A DNA stretch of 64,000 nt from Mycobacterium sp. ACS4054 (GCF_001667275.1 NZ_LZHV01000061.1:310001-374000), one strand, 5' to 3'. Shown: positions 43,266-51,720, numbered from the stretch's first letter. Translations and numbers: made by a program. The notes: a model not told the origin generated them from the letters alone.

Positions 43266-44288
43266 ATGCCAAGCATCCCGCAGTCACTGTTGTGGATCTC
43301 GCTCGTTGTGCTTTGGCTGTTCGTCTTGGTGCCGATGCTCGTCAGCAAACGAGACGCCGTGCGGCGCACCAGCGACGTGGCCCTGGCGACCCGGGTCCTC
43401 AACGGGGGTGCGAATTCCCGCCTGCTCAAGCGCAATGGCCCGGCCGCCGGTCATCGCAGCGATCCGGACTGGAAGCCGGCGGAAGGGTCGGCCGAAAGCG
43501 ACGTCGACCTCGCCGAGGGCGAGGACGAGGACGAAGAGCACGACACCGAGGAGCTGCAGGCCGCGCGTCCCGTCGTCATGAAGCTCGCGACGCCCGAGCG
43601 CGCCGAGCCCGACTACCTCGACGTCGACGTGGTCGAGGATTCGCAGGCGCTGGCGGCGGGCGTCGCCGCCGCGGTCGAGGAGGAACCCGAAGCCGACGAG
43701 GACGACGAGGATTCCGACACCGACGTGGTCGCCCAGCACGGCGACGAAGACGACGAGGGCTACGAGTACGTCGAGGACTCCTCGGGTTTGGAGCCGGACG
43801 CCGAAGCCGACGACGAGGAGATGCCGGCGCCGATCCCGCGGAACGCCTCGCGCCGGCGCCGGTTCGACGCGAAGACCGCCGCCGCGGTGAGCGCCCGCAA
43901 GTACAAGTTTCGCAAGCGCGTGCTGATGGTCATGGCCGTCGTCCTGGTCGGCACGGCCACGGCCGCGTTCAAGATCTCGCCGACGGCGTGGTGGGCGTGC
44001 GGCGCCGCCACCGCCGTGACGCTGCTCTACCTGGCGTACCTGCGCCGCCAGACCCGCATCGAGGAGAAGGTGCGTCGCCGCCGCATGCAGCGGATGGCGC
44101 GGGCCCGCATGGGTGTGGAGAACGCCTACGACCGGGATTACGACGTGGTCCCGTCGCGGCTGCGCCGCCCGGGCGCGGTGGTGCTGGAGATCGACGACGA
44201 GGACCCGATCTTCGAGCACCTGGACTACGCGATGCCGATGCGCAACTACGGCTGGCCCCGCGACTTGCCGCGCGCCGTCGGCGAGTAG
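43266..44288 (+). CDS. GlpR-like membrane protein (receptor for gephyrin-like Glp)
   Basis: A 340-aa protein with an N-terminal helix (about 5-24, SLLWISLVVLWLFVLVPML). A conserved cytoplasmic start SKRDAVRRTSDVALATRVLN follows. Residues about 75-195 are a very acidic, disordered stretch. Two further helices lie near 215-235 and 240-258, with a basic and then conserved C-terminal region (DRDYDVVPSRLRRPGAVVLEI). Matches Rv0996 in position. In corynebacteria the equivalent protein anchors Glp at the division site (recalled). Confidence 0.82.
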   Translation: MPSIPQSLLWISLVVLWLFVLVPMLVSKRDAVRRTSDVALATRVLNGGANSRLLKRNGPAAGHRSDPDWKPAEGSAESDVDLAEGEDEDEEHDTEELQAARPVVMKLATPERAEPDYLDVDVVEDSQALAAGVAAAVEEEPEADEDDEDSDTDVVAQHGDEDDEGYEYVEDSSGLEPDAEADDEEMPAPIPRNASRRRRFDAKTAAAVSARKYKFRKRVLMVMAVVLVGTATAAFKISPTAWWACGAATAVTLLYLAYLRRQTRIEEKVRRRRMQRMARARMGVENAYDRDYDVVPSRLRRPGAVVLEIDDEDPIFEHLDYAMPMRNYGWPRDLPRAVGE

Positions 44289-44339
44289 CGCCGGGGTGTT
44301 CGGCGGTTCGCGCCGCGGCTGGTAGCCTGCTAGCGATCA

Positions 44340-44412
44340 GGGGCTATGGCGCAGTTGGTAGCGCGACTCGTTCGCATCGAGTAGGTCAGGGGTTCGAATC
44401 CCCTTAGCTCCA
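44340..44412 (+). tRNA. alaU: tRNA-Ala (anticodon CGC)
   Basis: A 73-nt cloverleaf. The acceptor stem GGGGCTA pairs with TAGCTCC, including the alanine identity pair G3:U70. The anticodon stem ACTCG/CGAGT encloses the loop TTCGCAT, anticodon CGC at loop positions 3-5. The T arm is GGGGTTCGAATCCCC. The discriminator is A73 and CCA is not encoded. Decodes GCG, the most used Ala codon type in this GC-rich genome. Confidence 0.97.
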
Positions 44413-44667
44413 CACAGTTTGAGCAGGTCAGAGCCTCTGCGTTACTGCACGGCCGGCGGCGGCCGACGGATTCGGCGCGGCCGAGGTGACTGGCAGGCGC
44501 GACATCGCCTACCTACACTCGCCGGTGTCCGCGATACCCTCCCGGCCGACAACCACGTTCTGGCGTCGACAACCGCACTTTCAAAGACGCTCCGTCGCAG
44601 GCGATGTCACGCGAGCAAGCCGACTTCGCGCACCTACCGTTGCCGGAGTGAGGAGAAGCTTCTACCA

Positions 44668-45252
44668 ATGAGTCTTCATCCGGTCGGTCAGCTTTACGAA
44701 TTCACGCCGGAGGTGCAGCCGACGTTTTCGCGACGAAATCCACTTGTCTTTGTGGGCGCGTTGGATGAGGCCGAGTTCATCGATATGCGCCTGTCCCCGC
44801 AGCGTTCCCGCGTCGGCGTTCTGTGCGCCATTCAATGGTGCCGTGACTTCGCGGGCTCCAATGTGGCCCTTGTCGTGCTGAACGGCGTAGGAAGCGTCAG
44901 CTGGTCCAACGACGACCAGTGGCGTCAGCGGCCCTGGCACGCGCAGTACGGCGATTGGGGGCCGAAGCGATCCGCCGGCGCGCCGTTTCCGGCATGGAGC
45001 GCCGGCAATGACGATTCGTGGGCGGTCGATGCGTCTTCGCCACCAGAGCCAGCCGGCGCGGCACCGGGCTACCTGCTGCAATTCGGTCGGTTGTCCGTAT
45101 CGGGTCAAGCCGCTCGAATTTATATCGGACATATCGAGGGATTGGGCGAGGCTCCGCCGGACATGGGGGAGCTTTCCGACGCCGAAATCATCGCGGGATT
45201 CCCGCAGTGGTCATCGGTGATGGAAGTCCGCGAGTATTACACGTACCCCTGA
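44668..45252 (+). CDS. Hypothetical protein adjacent to tRNA-Ala
   Basis: A 194-aa protein from ATG 44668, preceded by AGGAG (44650-44654). A longer frame runs upstream into DNA that looks non-coding. It is acidic and aromatic-rich without signal peptide or membrane helix. Features include PVGQLYEFTPEVQPTFSRR, DDQWRQRPWH and a C-terminal VREYYTY. I recognise no domain. Codon use is less GC-biased than its neighbours, and it lies directly downstream of a tRNA gene, consistent with acquired DNA. It meets a small membrane-protein gene end to end. Confidence 0.65.
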   Translation: MSLHPVGQLYEFTPEVQPTFSRRNPLVFVGALDEAEFIDMRLSPQRSRVGVLCAIQWCRDFAGSNVALVVLNGVGSVSWSNDDQWRQRPWHAQYGDWGPKRSAGAPFPAWSAGNDDSWAVDASSPPEPAGAAPGYLLQFGRLSVSGQAARIYIGHIEGLGEAPPDMGELSDAEIIAGFPQWSSVMEVREYYTYP

Positions 45253-45615
45253 TTACGCGTTGGAATCGCTGAATTCTCTTACCCGATCGCGGGTCAGCTC
45301 CGAGTCGGCGGCGCGCCCCCCACGGGACAGCCGGCGCCTTCGGCCTACCCGCTCGTCAATGCGGGCCACACGGCGACGCTCGGCGGCCCACCATAGCGCT
45401 CCGGCGACCGTCCCGAGGACGGCGACCAACACCGTCATCGCCAACCATTCGTAATGTCCGTAAGCCGCGACTGCTGCGGTGCTGATCATCCCGGCCACCC
45501 CGACGGCCAGCAGGCCGAGCCCTGGCCACAACAGGTTGTCCTTCATCGTCATGCCGGCGTGCGGTTGCGTGGTCCGGAAATGATCGGTCGGATCGTGATG
45601 CCTGTCTCCCATCAT
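45253..45615 (-). CDS. Small two-TM membrane protein, UsfY-like
   Basis: A 120-aa protein (a second ATG at 45612 gives 119). The N-terminus GDRHHDPTDHFRTTQPHAG resembles mycobacterial UsfY proteins associated with the SigF locus (recalled, moderate certainty). Two hydrophobic segments lie near 29-49 and 57-75, followed by a very basic tail. AGGGAGAGG upstream may be the ribosome-binding site. Function unknown. Confidence 0.6.
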   Translation of the reverse strand: MMGDRHHDPTDHFRTTQPHAGMTMKDNLLWPGLGLLAVGVAGMISTAAVAAYGHYEWLAMTVLVAVLGTVAGALWWAAERRRVARIDERVGRRRRLSRGGRAADSELTRDRVREFSDSNA

Positions 45616-45920
45616 CCTCTCCCTCGGTCGTCGGACGAGATTGCGGCATGGTGCTACTCATAGACACGATCGGCTTCCGGGCGCGGTTCGGCGGGCCTGG
45701 TGGGCGGCAATCCAGCGGAACGAGGGGGAGGGGCTGAAAGGGGGAAACCTCGCGTAACAACCCTCTTCTTGAGCGGCACGGTCCGGTCTCGGGTTGTTCC
45801 TATGGGACTCGGTTCAGCCCCTCCTGCGTCGAGTGTGCCCCGCCCAGTGGCCACCGGCTATAGACGGCGGCCCTGCACGTTCACTTCCCGTCGGGATTCT
45901 TCGCTTGACGGCTGACGCCG
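45616..45920. other. Intergenic region with an inverted repeat
   Basis: 305 bp without a convincing gene. AACAACCC (45756-45763) and GGGTTGTT (45791-45798) are inverted with a 27-nt spacer. The region lies between the 3' end of the diiron protein gene and the 5' end of the UsfY-like gene, so it must contain the latter's promoter. I see no clear -10/-35 or SigF box. Confidence 0.5.
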
Positions 45921-46745
45921 TTACGGATGTGCGACGAGATACGTTTCGTTGTCCAGGCCGGCGGTGAGTTCCTCGACGTCGAAGGGCCGGTCGAGCCGGG
46001 CGTGCAACGCCTTCGGATCGAGCAGCAGGCTGATTTCGACCGTCTGGCGGGCGAACATCCTGCCGACGAGCGGGTAGATGCGGCGCATGATCACCCGCTC
46101 CGGCGCGGTGCATCGCGATGCGCAGTAGCCGACGTGGCCGATCTCGTCGGTGAGGATCTCGCTGTACAGCAGTTCGATTCGCTCGGCGACCTCGGGTTCG
46201 TCGGCGAACAGCTCGATGCCGACGCGGCGCAATTCGTCGAACATGACGCAGCCGGCCATCTCGCCGGCGCCGACGAACGCGAAGCTCAGCCGTTCGGGAA
46301 GGAACACACCGGTTTTGACGAACTGCCGCATGACGAATGGCGGAGGGACGACTTGGAACGTCAGGTCGAAGATGTCGAGCGCGTAAGCGAGCAGGCGGGT
46401 GTGGTAGTGCTCTTCCAGTTCAAGGTAGACGTTTTCGGGCGGCAGATTTTGATCGCTGTTGCGCCCGTAGGTTTCGCCGAGCCCCACGCCGAACCGCTCC
46501 GCCTGATTCAGCTTGGCGGTCGCCAACAGGAAGAGCATCTTCCTGTCCAGCCCTGCCTCCGGCCGGCGGCGGCGCAAGTTGCGAAGGAATGTCTGTTGGT
46601 CGATCGGGTGGGCCGACCGGACGGGGTTGTCCACCAGTTTGCCGAAGAACTCCTCGCGATTGGCCAGCCGCCTGTTGAGCAGGTCCGCCTTGCCGTCACG
46701 GCGAGCCAGAAATTCCCGGTAACCCTCGATGCCCGTGGTGTTCAT
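45921..46745 (-). CDS. Ferritin-like diiron-carboxylate protein, uncharacterised
   Basis: A 274-aa helical protein with a diiron ligand pattern. ExxH occurs in YLELEEHYHTR (Glu/His near 108-112) and again in LTDEIGHVGYC (near 209-212). Lone Glu residues lie in NQAERFG and GAGEMAGC on the other two helices, as in ferritin-like oxygenases and N-oxygenases. I do not recognise the exact family. It is coupled by an ATGA overlap to an upstream TetR gene with a 29-bp palindrome, so it is almost certainly inducible by that regulator's ligand. It could be an oxygenase or desaturase of a xenobiotic. Confidence 0.75.
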   Translation of the reverse strand: MNTTGIEGYREFLARRDGKADLLNRRLANREEFFGKLVDNPVRSAHPIDQQTFLRNLRRRRPEAGLDRKMLFLLATAKLNQAERFGVGLGETYGRNSDQNLPPENVYLELEEHYHTRLLAYALDIFDLTFQVVPPPFVMRQFVKTGVFLPERLSFAFVGAGEMAGCVMFDELRRVGIELFADEPEVAERIELLYSEILTDEIGHVGYCASRCTAPERVIMRRIYPLVGRMFARQTVEISLLLDPKALHARLDRPFDVEELTAGLDNETYLVAHP

Positions 46746-47329
46746 CGCTTCTCCATTCCCTTGACAACCGTTGTCACATAACGACTTAACAGCTCGGCAC
46801 TGTGTGCACCGGTGGCCAGCAGGGCGAAGAGACCGGTGAGAAAGAAGGTCCCGAGCTCGGCGGCGTCGACGTCCGAGGAGACCTGTCCCTCCCTCTGTGC
46901 CCGCTCGATCACGCTCACCACGAACCCCGCGAGGGGGTGCTGCGCCAGCTCGTCTTCGGCCGGACGCGCGGACGAGAAATGCAGACCCAGCATGTCGCGG
47001 AAAACCGCTGCGCCCAAACGGCGTTCGGCGTCGAGCACCCGCGACACGACCCGTGACAGGACCGATACGAGATCGCCCTTGGCTTCGCCGAGTTCGTCGA
47101 TGATCCGGATTTCCTCGTTGCGCTCCAGCTCGGCGAGAACGTGCTCCTTGGTCGGGAAGTGGAAATAGAACGTTCCCCGCACCACGCCCGCCGCGGCGGC
47201 GATCGCGCTCACATCGGCGGCGGCCAGCCCCCGCTGCGCGATCTCGACCAGCGCGGCGTCGAACAGGCGCGCCCGGGTTTCGAGTCGCCGGGCCTCCCGC
47301 ACGCCGGACGGCGCCTGCAGTGACGGCAT
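46742..47329 (-). CDS. TetR-family regulator of the diiron protein gene
   Basis: A 195-aa TetR protein. The helix-turn-helix is clear: ETRARLFDAALVEIAQRG, ADVSAIAAAAGVVRGTFYFHFPTKEHVL. A helical effector domain follows (about 75-195). It is first in a two-gene operon with the diiron protein and its stop overlaps that gene's ATG. A near-perfect palindrome lies 22-50 bp upstream of its start, predicting autorepression. Confidence 0.92.
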   Translation of the reverse strand: MPSLQAPSGVREARRLETRARLFDAALVEIAQRGLAAADVSAIAAAAGVVRGTFYFHFPTKEHVLAELERNEEIRIIDELGEAKGDLVSVLSRVVSRVLDAERRLGAAVFRDMLGLHFSSARPAEDELAQHPLAGFVVSVIERAQREGQVSSDVDAAELGTFFLTGLFALLATGAHSAELLSRYVTTVVKGMEKR

Positions 47330-47350
47330 GGGGGCACCCTACGCCGATTC

Positions 47351-47379
47351 GCTGACGACCGTCAATGACGGCCGTCAGC
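47351..47379. promoter_or_regulatory. 29-bp palindrome, operator of the TetR/diiron operon
   Basis: GCTGACGACCGTCA (47351-47364) and TGACGGCCGTCAGC (47366-47379) are inverted around A47365 with one mismatch in 14. It lies 22 bp upstream of the TetR start and overlaps the stop codon of the next TetR gene at 47375. Confidence 0.85.
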
Positions 47380-47971
47380 CAGTCGGCTCCGACGCGGTAA
47401 ATCCGGGGGCCAGGAACCGCCGCAGCACCTCATGCTCGACGCGGCTGTCGGCCAGCGGCCAGTAGGCCAATGACAGCACCACCCGCACGATCCACTGGGC
47501 CGCCTGCGGGTCGTCGGTGATTCCGGTGAGCTCGGCCGCGAGCCGGGCGAGCACCGGCGAGGAATGCAGCTCGCTCAGATCGGGGGAACTGCCCGGACTG
47601 AGCATCAGTCGTCGCAACGGGTCCGACCTGATGTGATCGAGCGCGACGGTAACGGCGGTGATGACACGCTCGGGACCGCTTAGCCCGTCCACGGCGCGGC
47701 GAACCGTGTCGATGATCCCGGCCGACAGGCGGATCAGCACCGCGTCCCTGATCTGGGCTTTGCCGCCCGCGTAGCGGTAAATCGTGGCCCTCGAGCAGTG
47801 CACCCGCCCCGCAAGCGTGTCGATGTCGAAGGCGTCCAAGCCCTCGCGCAGGATCAGTTCCGTCGCGGCGGCGTAGATTCGATCGGCCGCCGCCGCCCGG
47901 CGGTCCCCACCCACGACCCAGTCGTCGCGAACCACGAACTTCACCCCCTTGAGTCGTACGACTCTCATCAT
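47375..47971 (-). CDS. TetR-family regulator divergent from the P450 gene
   Basis: A 198-aa TetR protein. The recognition region is ADRIYAAATELILREG, DIDTLAGRVHCSRATIYRYAGGKAQIR. The start is uncertain: ATGs at 47971 and 47968 put a 14-bp palindrome into the first codons. The first ~25 residues before the helix-turn-helix are atypical, so the true start could be the GTG at 47944. It is divergent from the cytochrome P450 gene and probably regulates it. Confidence 0.85.
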   Translation of the reverse strand: MMRVVRLKGVKFVVRDDWVVGGDRRAAAADRIYAAATELILREGLDAFDIDTLAGRVHCSRATIYRYAGGKAQIRDAVLIRLSAGIIDTVRRAVDGLSGPERVITAVTVALDHIRSDPLRRLMLSPGSSPDLSELHSSPVLARLAAELTGITDDPQAAQWIVRVVLSLAYWPLADSRVEHEVLRRFLAPGFTASEPTG

Positions 47972-47984
47972 CTCAACGTTGAGA
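47951..47984. promoter_or_regulatory. Two adjacent perfect palindromes at the TetR/P450 divergent promoter
   Basis: GAGTCGTACGACTC (47951-47964) and TCTCAACGTTGAGA (47971-47984) are each perfect 14-bp palindromes, 6 bp apart. Both are candidate half-operators for the TetR protein. Having one in its first codons suggests steric autorepression, or that the true start is further downstream. Confidence 0.55.
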
Positions 47985-48124
47985 CGAAAAGCCAGCCATG
48001 TTTCAGTATCGGCCCAGGTGGGCCAACCCGCGGTGAGACGGGCCCACCGCGACGCGGTCCGCGCGCATCGCTACTTCCTCGGGACCGGTTGACGGGCCGG
48101 GTCTTCGCAGCTCAGCGTGGGGGA

Positions 48125-49345
48125 ATGACATCGAAAGACGGCGCCCTCGGCCTGGCACTGTTCGATGAGGAGTTCGTCCAGGACCCCTATCCGCTCTACA
48201 CGCGGATGCACCGGGCCGCGCATGTCCATCGCATCGGCGATTCGAGTTTCTACGCCGTGAGCAGTTGGGAAGGCGTCAACGAGGCCGTCGCCCGCTGCGA
48301 AGACTTCTCGTCGAACCTGACCGCGACCATGATGTATCAGCCCGGAGGCGGCGTCGCGGCCTTCCCGATGGGAGAACTCGGCGGCCCCACCCAGGCGCTG
48401 GCGACCGCCGACGAGCCGGCGCATTCCGTGCACCGGAAGGCCCTGCTGCCACAGCTCGCGGCCAAGCGCATCCGCGCGTTCGAACCGTTCATCGCCGAAA
48501 CCGCCGTTCGTCTCTGGAGCGTCCACGCGCGGGACGGACGCATCGAATGGATGAGCGCGATGGCGAACAGGCTGCCCATGATGATCGTCGGCAGGATCAT
48601 CGGCGTCCCCGACGCCGACGTCGACAAGCTGATCCAGTGGGGCTACGCCGCGACCCAAGTGGTCGAAGGGCTGGTCACCCAGGATCAGATGGATGCGGCC
48701 GGCGTCGCGGTGATGGAACTTGGCGGCTACATCACCGAACAGTTCCAGCAGGCCACCAGCAACCGGCAGGACAATCTGCTCGGCGATCTCGCCGCCGCTT
48801 GCGCCGCCGGTGACCTGGAGGACTTAACGGCGCTCGCGATGATGATCACCCTGTTCAGCGCGGGTGGCGAGTCCACCGCATCCCTGATCGGTTCTGCCGC
48901 TTGGATTTTGGCGACGCGGCCGGACATCCAACGCCAGGTGCGCGACCAACCGGAACTGCTCGGGCCTTTCCTGGAGGAGGTGCTGCGCTACGAACCGCCC
49001 TTCCGGGGTCACTACCGGCACGTCGTGCACGACACCGAGCTGTGCGGCGCCGCATTGCCCGCCGGTTCGCGCCTGATTTTGTTGTGGGGCGCCGCCAATC
49101 GGGATCCGTCCCACTTCGACGATCCCGGGGAGTTTCGGCTGAACCGGCCCGCGGGCAAGGGGCATATCACCTTCGGCAAGGGCATCCACTTCTGTGTCGG
49201 GGCGGCGCTCGCGCGGCTGGAGGCCAAAATCGTGCTGGGCGAGCTCCTCGAACGGACCGCAGACATCGCGGCGGCAGACGTCGGAAAGTGGCTCCCGAGT
49301 CTGTTGGTGCGGCGCCTCGAACGCCTCGAGCTCGCCTACGGGTAG
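48125..49345 (+). CDS. Cytochrome P450
   Basis: A soluble 406-aa bacterial P450 monooxygenase from ATG 48125; the frame extends upstream but overlaps the TetR gene region. The I-helix oxygen-binding motif is AGGEST near 244-249, the K-helix ExxR is EVLR near 287, and the haem-ligand loop is FGKGIHFCVGAALAR with Cys357. All essential residues are intact. Substrate unknown. Needs an external ferredoxin and reductase, which are not encoded nearby. Confidence 0.95.
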   Translation: MTSKDGALGLALFDEEFVQDPYPLYTRMHRAAHVHRIGDSSFYAVSSWEGVNEAVARCEDFSSNLTATMMYQPGGGVAAFPMGELGGPTQALATADEPAHSVHRKALLPQLAAKRIRAFEPFIAETAVRLWSVHARDGRIEWMSAMANRLPMMIVGRIIGVPDADVDKLIQWGYAATQVVEGLVTQDQMDAAGVAVMELGGYITEQFQQATSNRQDNLLGDLAAACAAGDLEDLTALAMMITLFSAGGESTASLIGSAAWILATRPDIQRQVRDQPELLGPFLEEVLRYEPPFRGHYRHVVHDTELCGAALPAGSRLILLWGAANRDPSHFDDPGEFRLNRPAGKGHITFGKGIHFCVGAALARLEAKIVLGELLERTADIAAADVGKWLPSLLVRRLERLELAYG

Positions 49346-49414
49346 GCCGGCGATTGCCCGCCGCATGACGCGGGTACTGATCCCTTCGGACGGGCCACGA
49401 AACGAAGGGATCGC

Positions 49415-50560
49415 ATGGCGACGCGCGAGGACGACGGCTCCGACCGCCTGTTGCAAGAGCTGCTGTGGGCCTACGGGCCGTGCGGACAGGAAGCCGAGGT
49501 GCGCGCCGTGTGCGCGCGCGAGCTGCGACCCGTCGTCGACGACATGTGGACCGACGACGCGGGCAATCTCATCGGGTACATCGCCGCCAGGCCGCCGAGC
49601 GACGACGCAGGGCGCGGGCACCGCCATCGGGTGTCCTCGGCGGCCGAACCCGGCGTCGCCACCCGGGTGATGGCGCACATGGACGAGCTGTCCATGCTGG
49701 TCAAGCGGGTGGAATCGGACGGCACGCTGCACCTGACGCAGCTCGGGACGATGTACCCCGGCAACTTCGGCCTCGGGCCGGTCGCCGTCCTCGGCGAGAA
49801 TGAGACGCTGACCGCGGTGCTCACGCTCGGGTCCGAGCACACCACCCAGGAGAGCCAGCGGATCTGGCAGACCAAGCCCGACCAGGGCGACAAGGCGCTG
49901 GATTGGGATCACGTCTACGTCTTCACGGGCCGCAGTCCCGACGAGTTGCAGGCCGCGGGCATCCGCCCGGGTACCCGGGTGTGCGTCGACCGCAGCAAGC
50001 GGACGCTGGTCGAGGTCGGCGAGTACCTGGGCTGCTATTTCCTCGACGACCGCGCCGCGGTGACCGCCCTGCTGCGCGCCGCCCGCGTGCTGCGCGAGGG
50101 CGGCCAGCGACCGGTCGACGACGTCTATCTCGTGTTCACCACCAACGAGGAGGTCGGCGGCGTGGGGGGCACCTACGCCAGCGGGTCGCTGCCGGGGACC
50201 CTCACCCTTGCGTTGGAGGTCGGTCCCACCGAGCGGGAGTACGGCACCAGCGTCGGCGGCGGGCCGATCATCGGCTACAGCGACGCGTTGTGCGTCTACG
50301 ACAAGGACGTCGCCGACCGGCTGATGAGCATCGCCACCGAGCGGGGCCTGTCGCCCCAGGCGGCCGTGCTGGGCGCCTTCGAATCCGACGCGTCGCACTC
50401 CAAGGCCAACGGGCTGACGCCGCGGGCGGGCCTGCTGTGCCTGCCGACGTTGAGCACCCACGGCTACGAGGTCATCCCGCGCAGAGCGATCGACGACATG
50501 GCGGCCATCGTCGCCGAGTTCGTGCGGCAGCCCGGCGCGCATGCGCGCGGCGAAGACTAA
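49415..50560 (+). CDS. M42-type metallopeptidase (glutamyl/deblocking aminopeptidase-like)
   Basis: A 381-aa dinuclear metal aminopeptidase. Metal and catalytic residues show in AHMDEL (His, Asp), LDDRAAV (Asp), TTNEEVGGVGG (Glu pair), LEVGPT (Glu) and STHGYEV (His), the M42 order. Around residues 60-80 a hydrophilic insertion (ARPPSDDAGRGHRHRVSSAAEP) interrupts the strand that normally leads straight into the AHMDE motif. No signal peptide. Role probably peptide turnover. Confidence 0.85.
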   Translation: MATREDDGSDRLLQELLWAYGPCGQEAEVRAVCARELRPVVDDMWTDDAGNLIGYIAARPPSDDAGRGHRHRVSSAAEPGVATRVMAHMDELSMLVKRVESDGTLHLTQLGTMYPGNFGLGPVAVLGENETLTAVLTLGSEHTTQESQRIWQTKPDQGDKALDWDHVYVFTGRSPDELQAAGIRPGTRVCVDRSKRTLVEVGEYLGCYFLDDRAAVTALLRAARVLREGGQRPVDDVYLVFTTNEEVGGVGGTYASGSLPGTLTLALEVGPTEREYGTSVGGGPIIGYSDALCVYDKDVADRLMSIATERGLSPQAAVLGAFESDASHSKANGLTPRAGLLCLPTLSTHGYEVIPRRAIDDMAAIVAEFVRQPGAHARGED

Positions 50561-50645
50561 TACAGCCCCAAAATTTGCCTGAACATTGCCTAAGAGCCGC
50601 GTGGCGGGCCCGGGCGCGTCGAAATGCCCGACCTACGGTCGACGG

Positions 50646-50897
50646 ATGAACGTTGACTACTACCTGCAGAAGGTGCCGGTTGAGTCGGTGCGGCCCGGGT
50701 TTTCGCTCGCCGTTGAGGCCGGTGGGGACTATCGCCTGTTTCGGGTCGAATGCGCGCAGATGACGCAGCGCAGCGGTCAGCCGGTCAGGTTCACGCTCAC
50801 GTCCGAACCCGTCGACGGCGGCGAACCCTGGGTTTTGGACTGCGAGGAGGGCACGCCGGTCGTTCGGGTTATCGGCGTGTGCAAGGCGGCCTCTTAG
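50646..50897 (+). CDS. Small conserved-looking hypothetical protein
   Basis: An 83-aa protein from ATG 50646. The predicted structure is beta-rich with no membrane segment. It contains YYLQKVPVESVRPGF, FRVECAQMTQRSGQPVRF and GEPWVLDCEEG. Codon-position GC bias supports coding. No family recognised. Sits between the M42 peptidase gene and a convergent methyltransferase gene. Confidence 0.6.
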   Translation: MNVDYYLQKVPVESVRPGFSLAVEAGGDYRLFRVECAQMTQRSGQPVRFTLTSEPVDGGEPWVLDCEEGTPVVRVIGVCKAAS

Positions 50898-50902
50898 GCC
50901 CG

Positions 50903-51643
50903 TCAGGCGGGCTTCGCGGCGACGACGAACTGCAGCGCGCGCTGGGTCTGCTGCTCGATGTCGACCAGGCCGGCCGACGAGAACAGGTCGACGAAGTCAT
51001 GCCGGTCGAACATCGTGAGCCCGATGACGCCCGCGCCGGCCGTCATCACCCGGCGGACCGCGGCCAGGTCCGGAACGTAGCTGGTGAGGATCGCGATCCG
51101 CCCCCCGGGCTCGAGCACCCGCACCATTTCGCGCGCCACCCCGAACGGCTCGGGCATCAGATACAGCGCGCCGAAGCAGCACACCGCGTCGAACGTCGCG
51201 TCGGCGAACGGCAGCGCCCGGGCGTCGCCCCGGACGTAACAGGTCTGCGGCGTGCTGTTGTCCAGGACGGCGCGGGTCAGCATCGGCTCGGAGATGTCAA
51301 AGCCGACGGCCAAGCCGCCATCCGATAACTGCGCGGCCAGCGATCCGGTGAAATTGCCTGGGCCGCAGGCGACGTCGAGCAATCGCCGCGCGTTCGACAG
51401 CCGCAGTGCGGAAGCCGCGCGGCGCTGCTCGGCGCGGGTGGTGACGCCGCTGGCGGCGTAGAAGGCGGCCGGGCGCCACAGCCGCTCGTAGACCGTCGCG
51501 ACGAGCGGGCTGTTCATGGCGCGCTGCGCGAACGTCGGTGCCGGAGAACTCGTCGATTCGCCCAATACGTCGAGGAAACCGTGCCGCAGTGCGGCGGCCT
51601 CGGTGAGGAGACCGCGGGTCAATTCGACTGCATCCTGGCTCAT
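50903..51643 (-). CDS. Class I SAM-dependent methyltransferase
   Basis: A 246-aa methyltransferase. The SAM-binding motif I is LLDVACGPGNFTG near 89-101. The acidic loop VGFDISEPML and motif CCFGALYLMPEPFG follow. A helical N-terminal extension of about 75 residues precedes the Rossmann domain. The fold is that of UbiE/COQ5-like small-molecule methyltransferases; substrate unknown. Divergent from the heptose cluster, with 127 bp between starts. Confidence 0.88.
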   Translation of the reverse strand: MSQDAVELTRGLLTEAAALRHGFLDVLGESTSSPAPTFAQRAMNSPLVATVYERLWRPAAFYAASGVTTRAEQRRAASALRLSNARRLLDVACGPGNFTGSLAAQLSDGGLAVGFDISEPMLTRAVLDNSTPQTCYVRGDARALPFADATFDAVCCFGALYLMPEPFGVAREMVRVLEPGGRIAILTSYVPDLAAVRRVMTAGAGVIGLTMFDRHDFVDLFSSAGLVDIEQQTQRALQFVVAAKPA

Positions 51644-51720
51644 TTCATCGCTTTCGTGAGGGGTTGGGCGCCTCGGCGTAATCCGCAGGTGAATCCCGAT
51701 TTTTCCGCCGATCCGACTGC

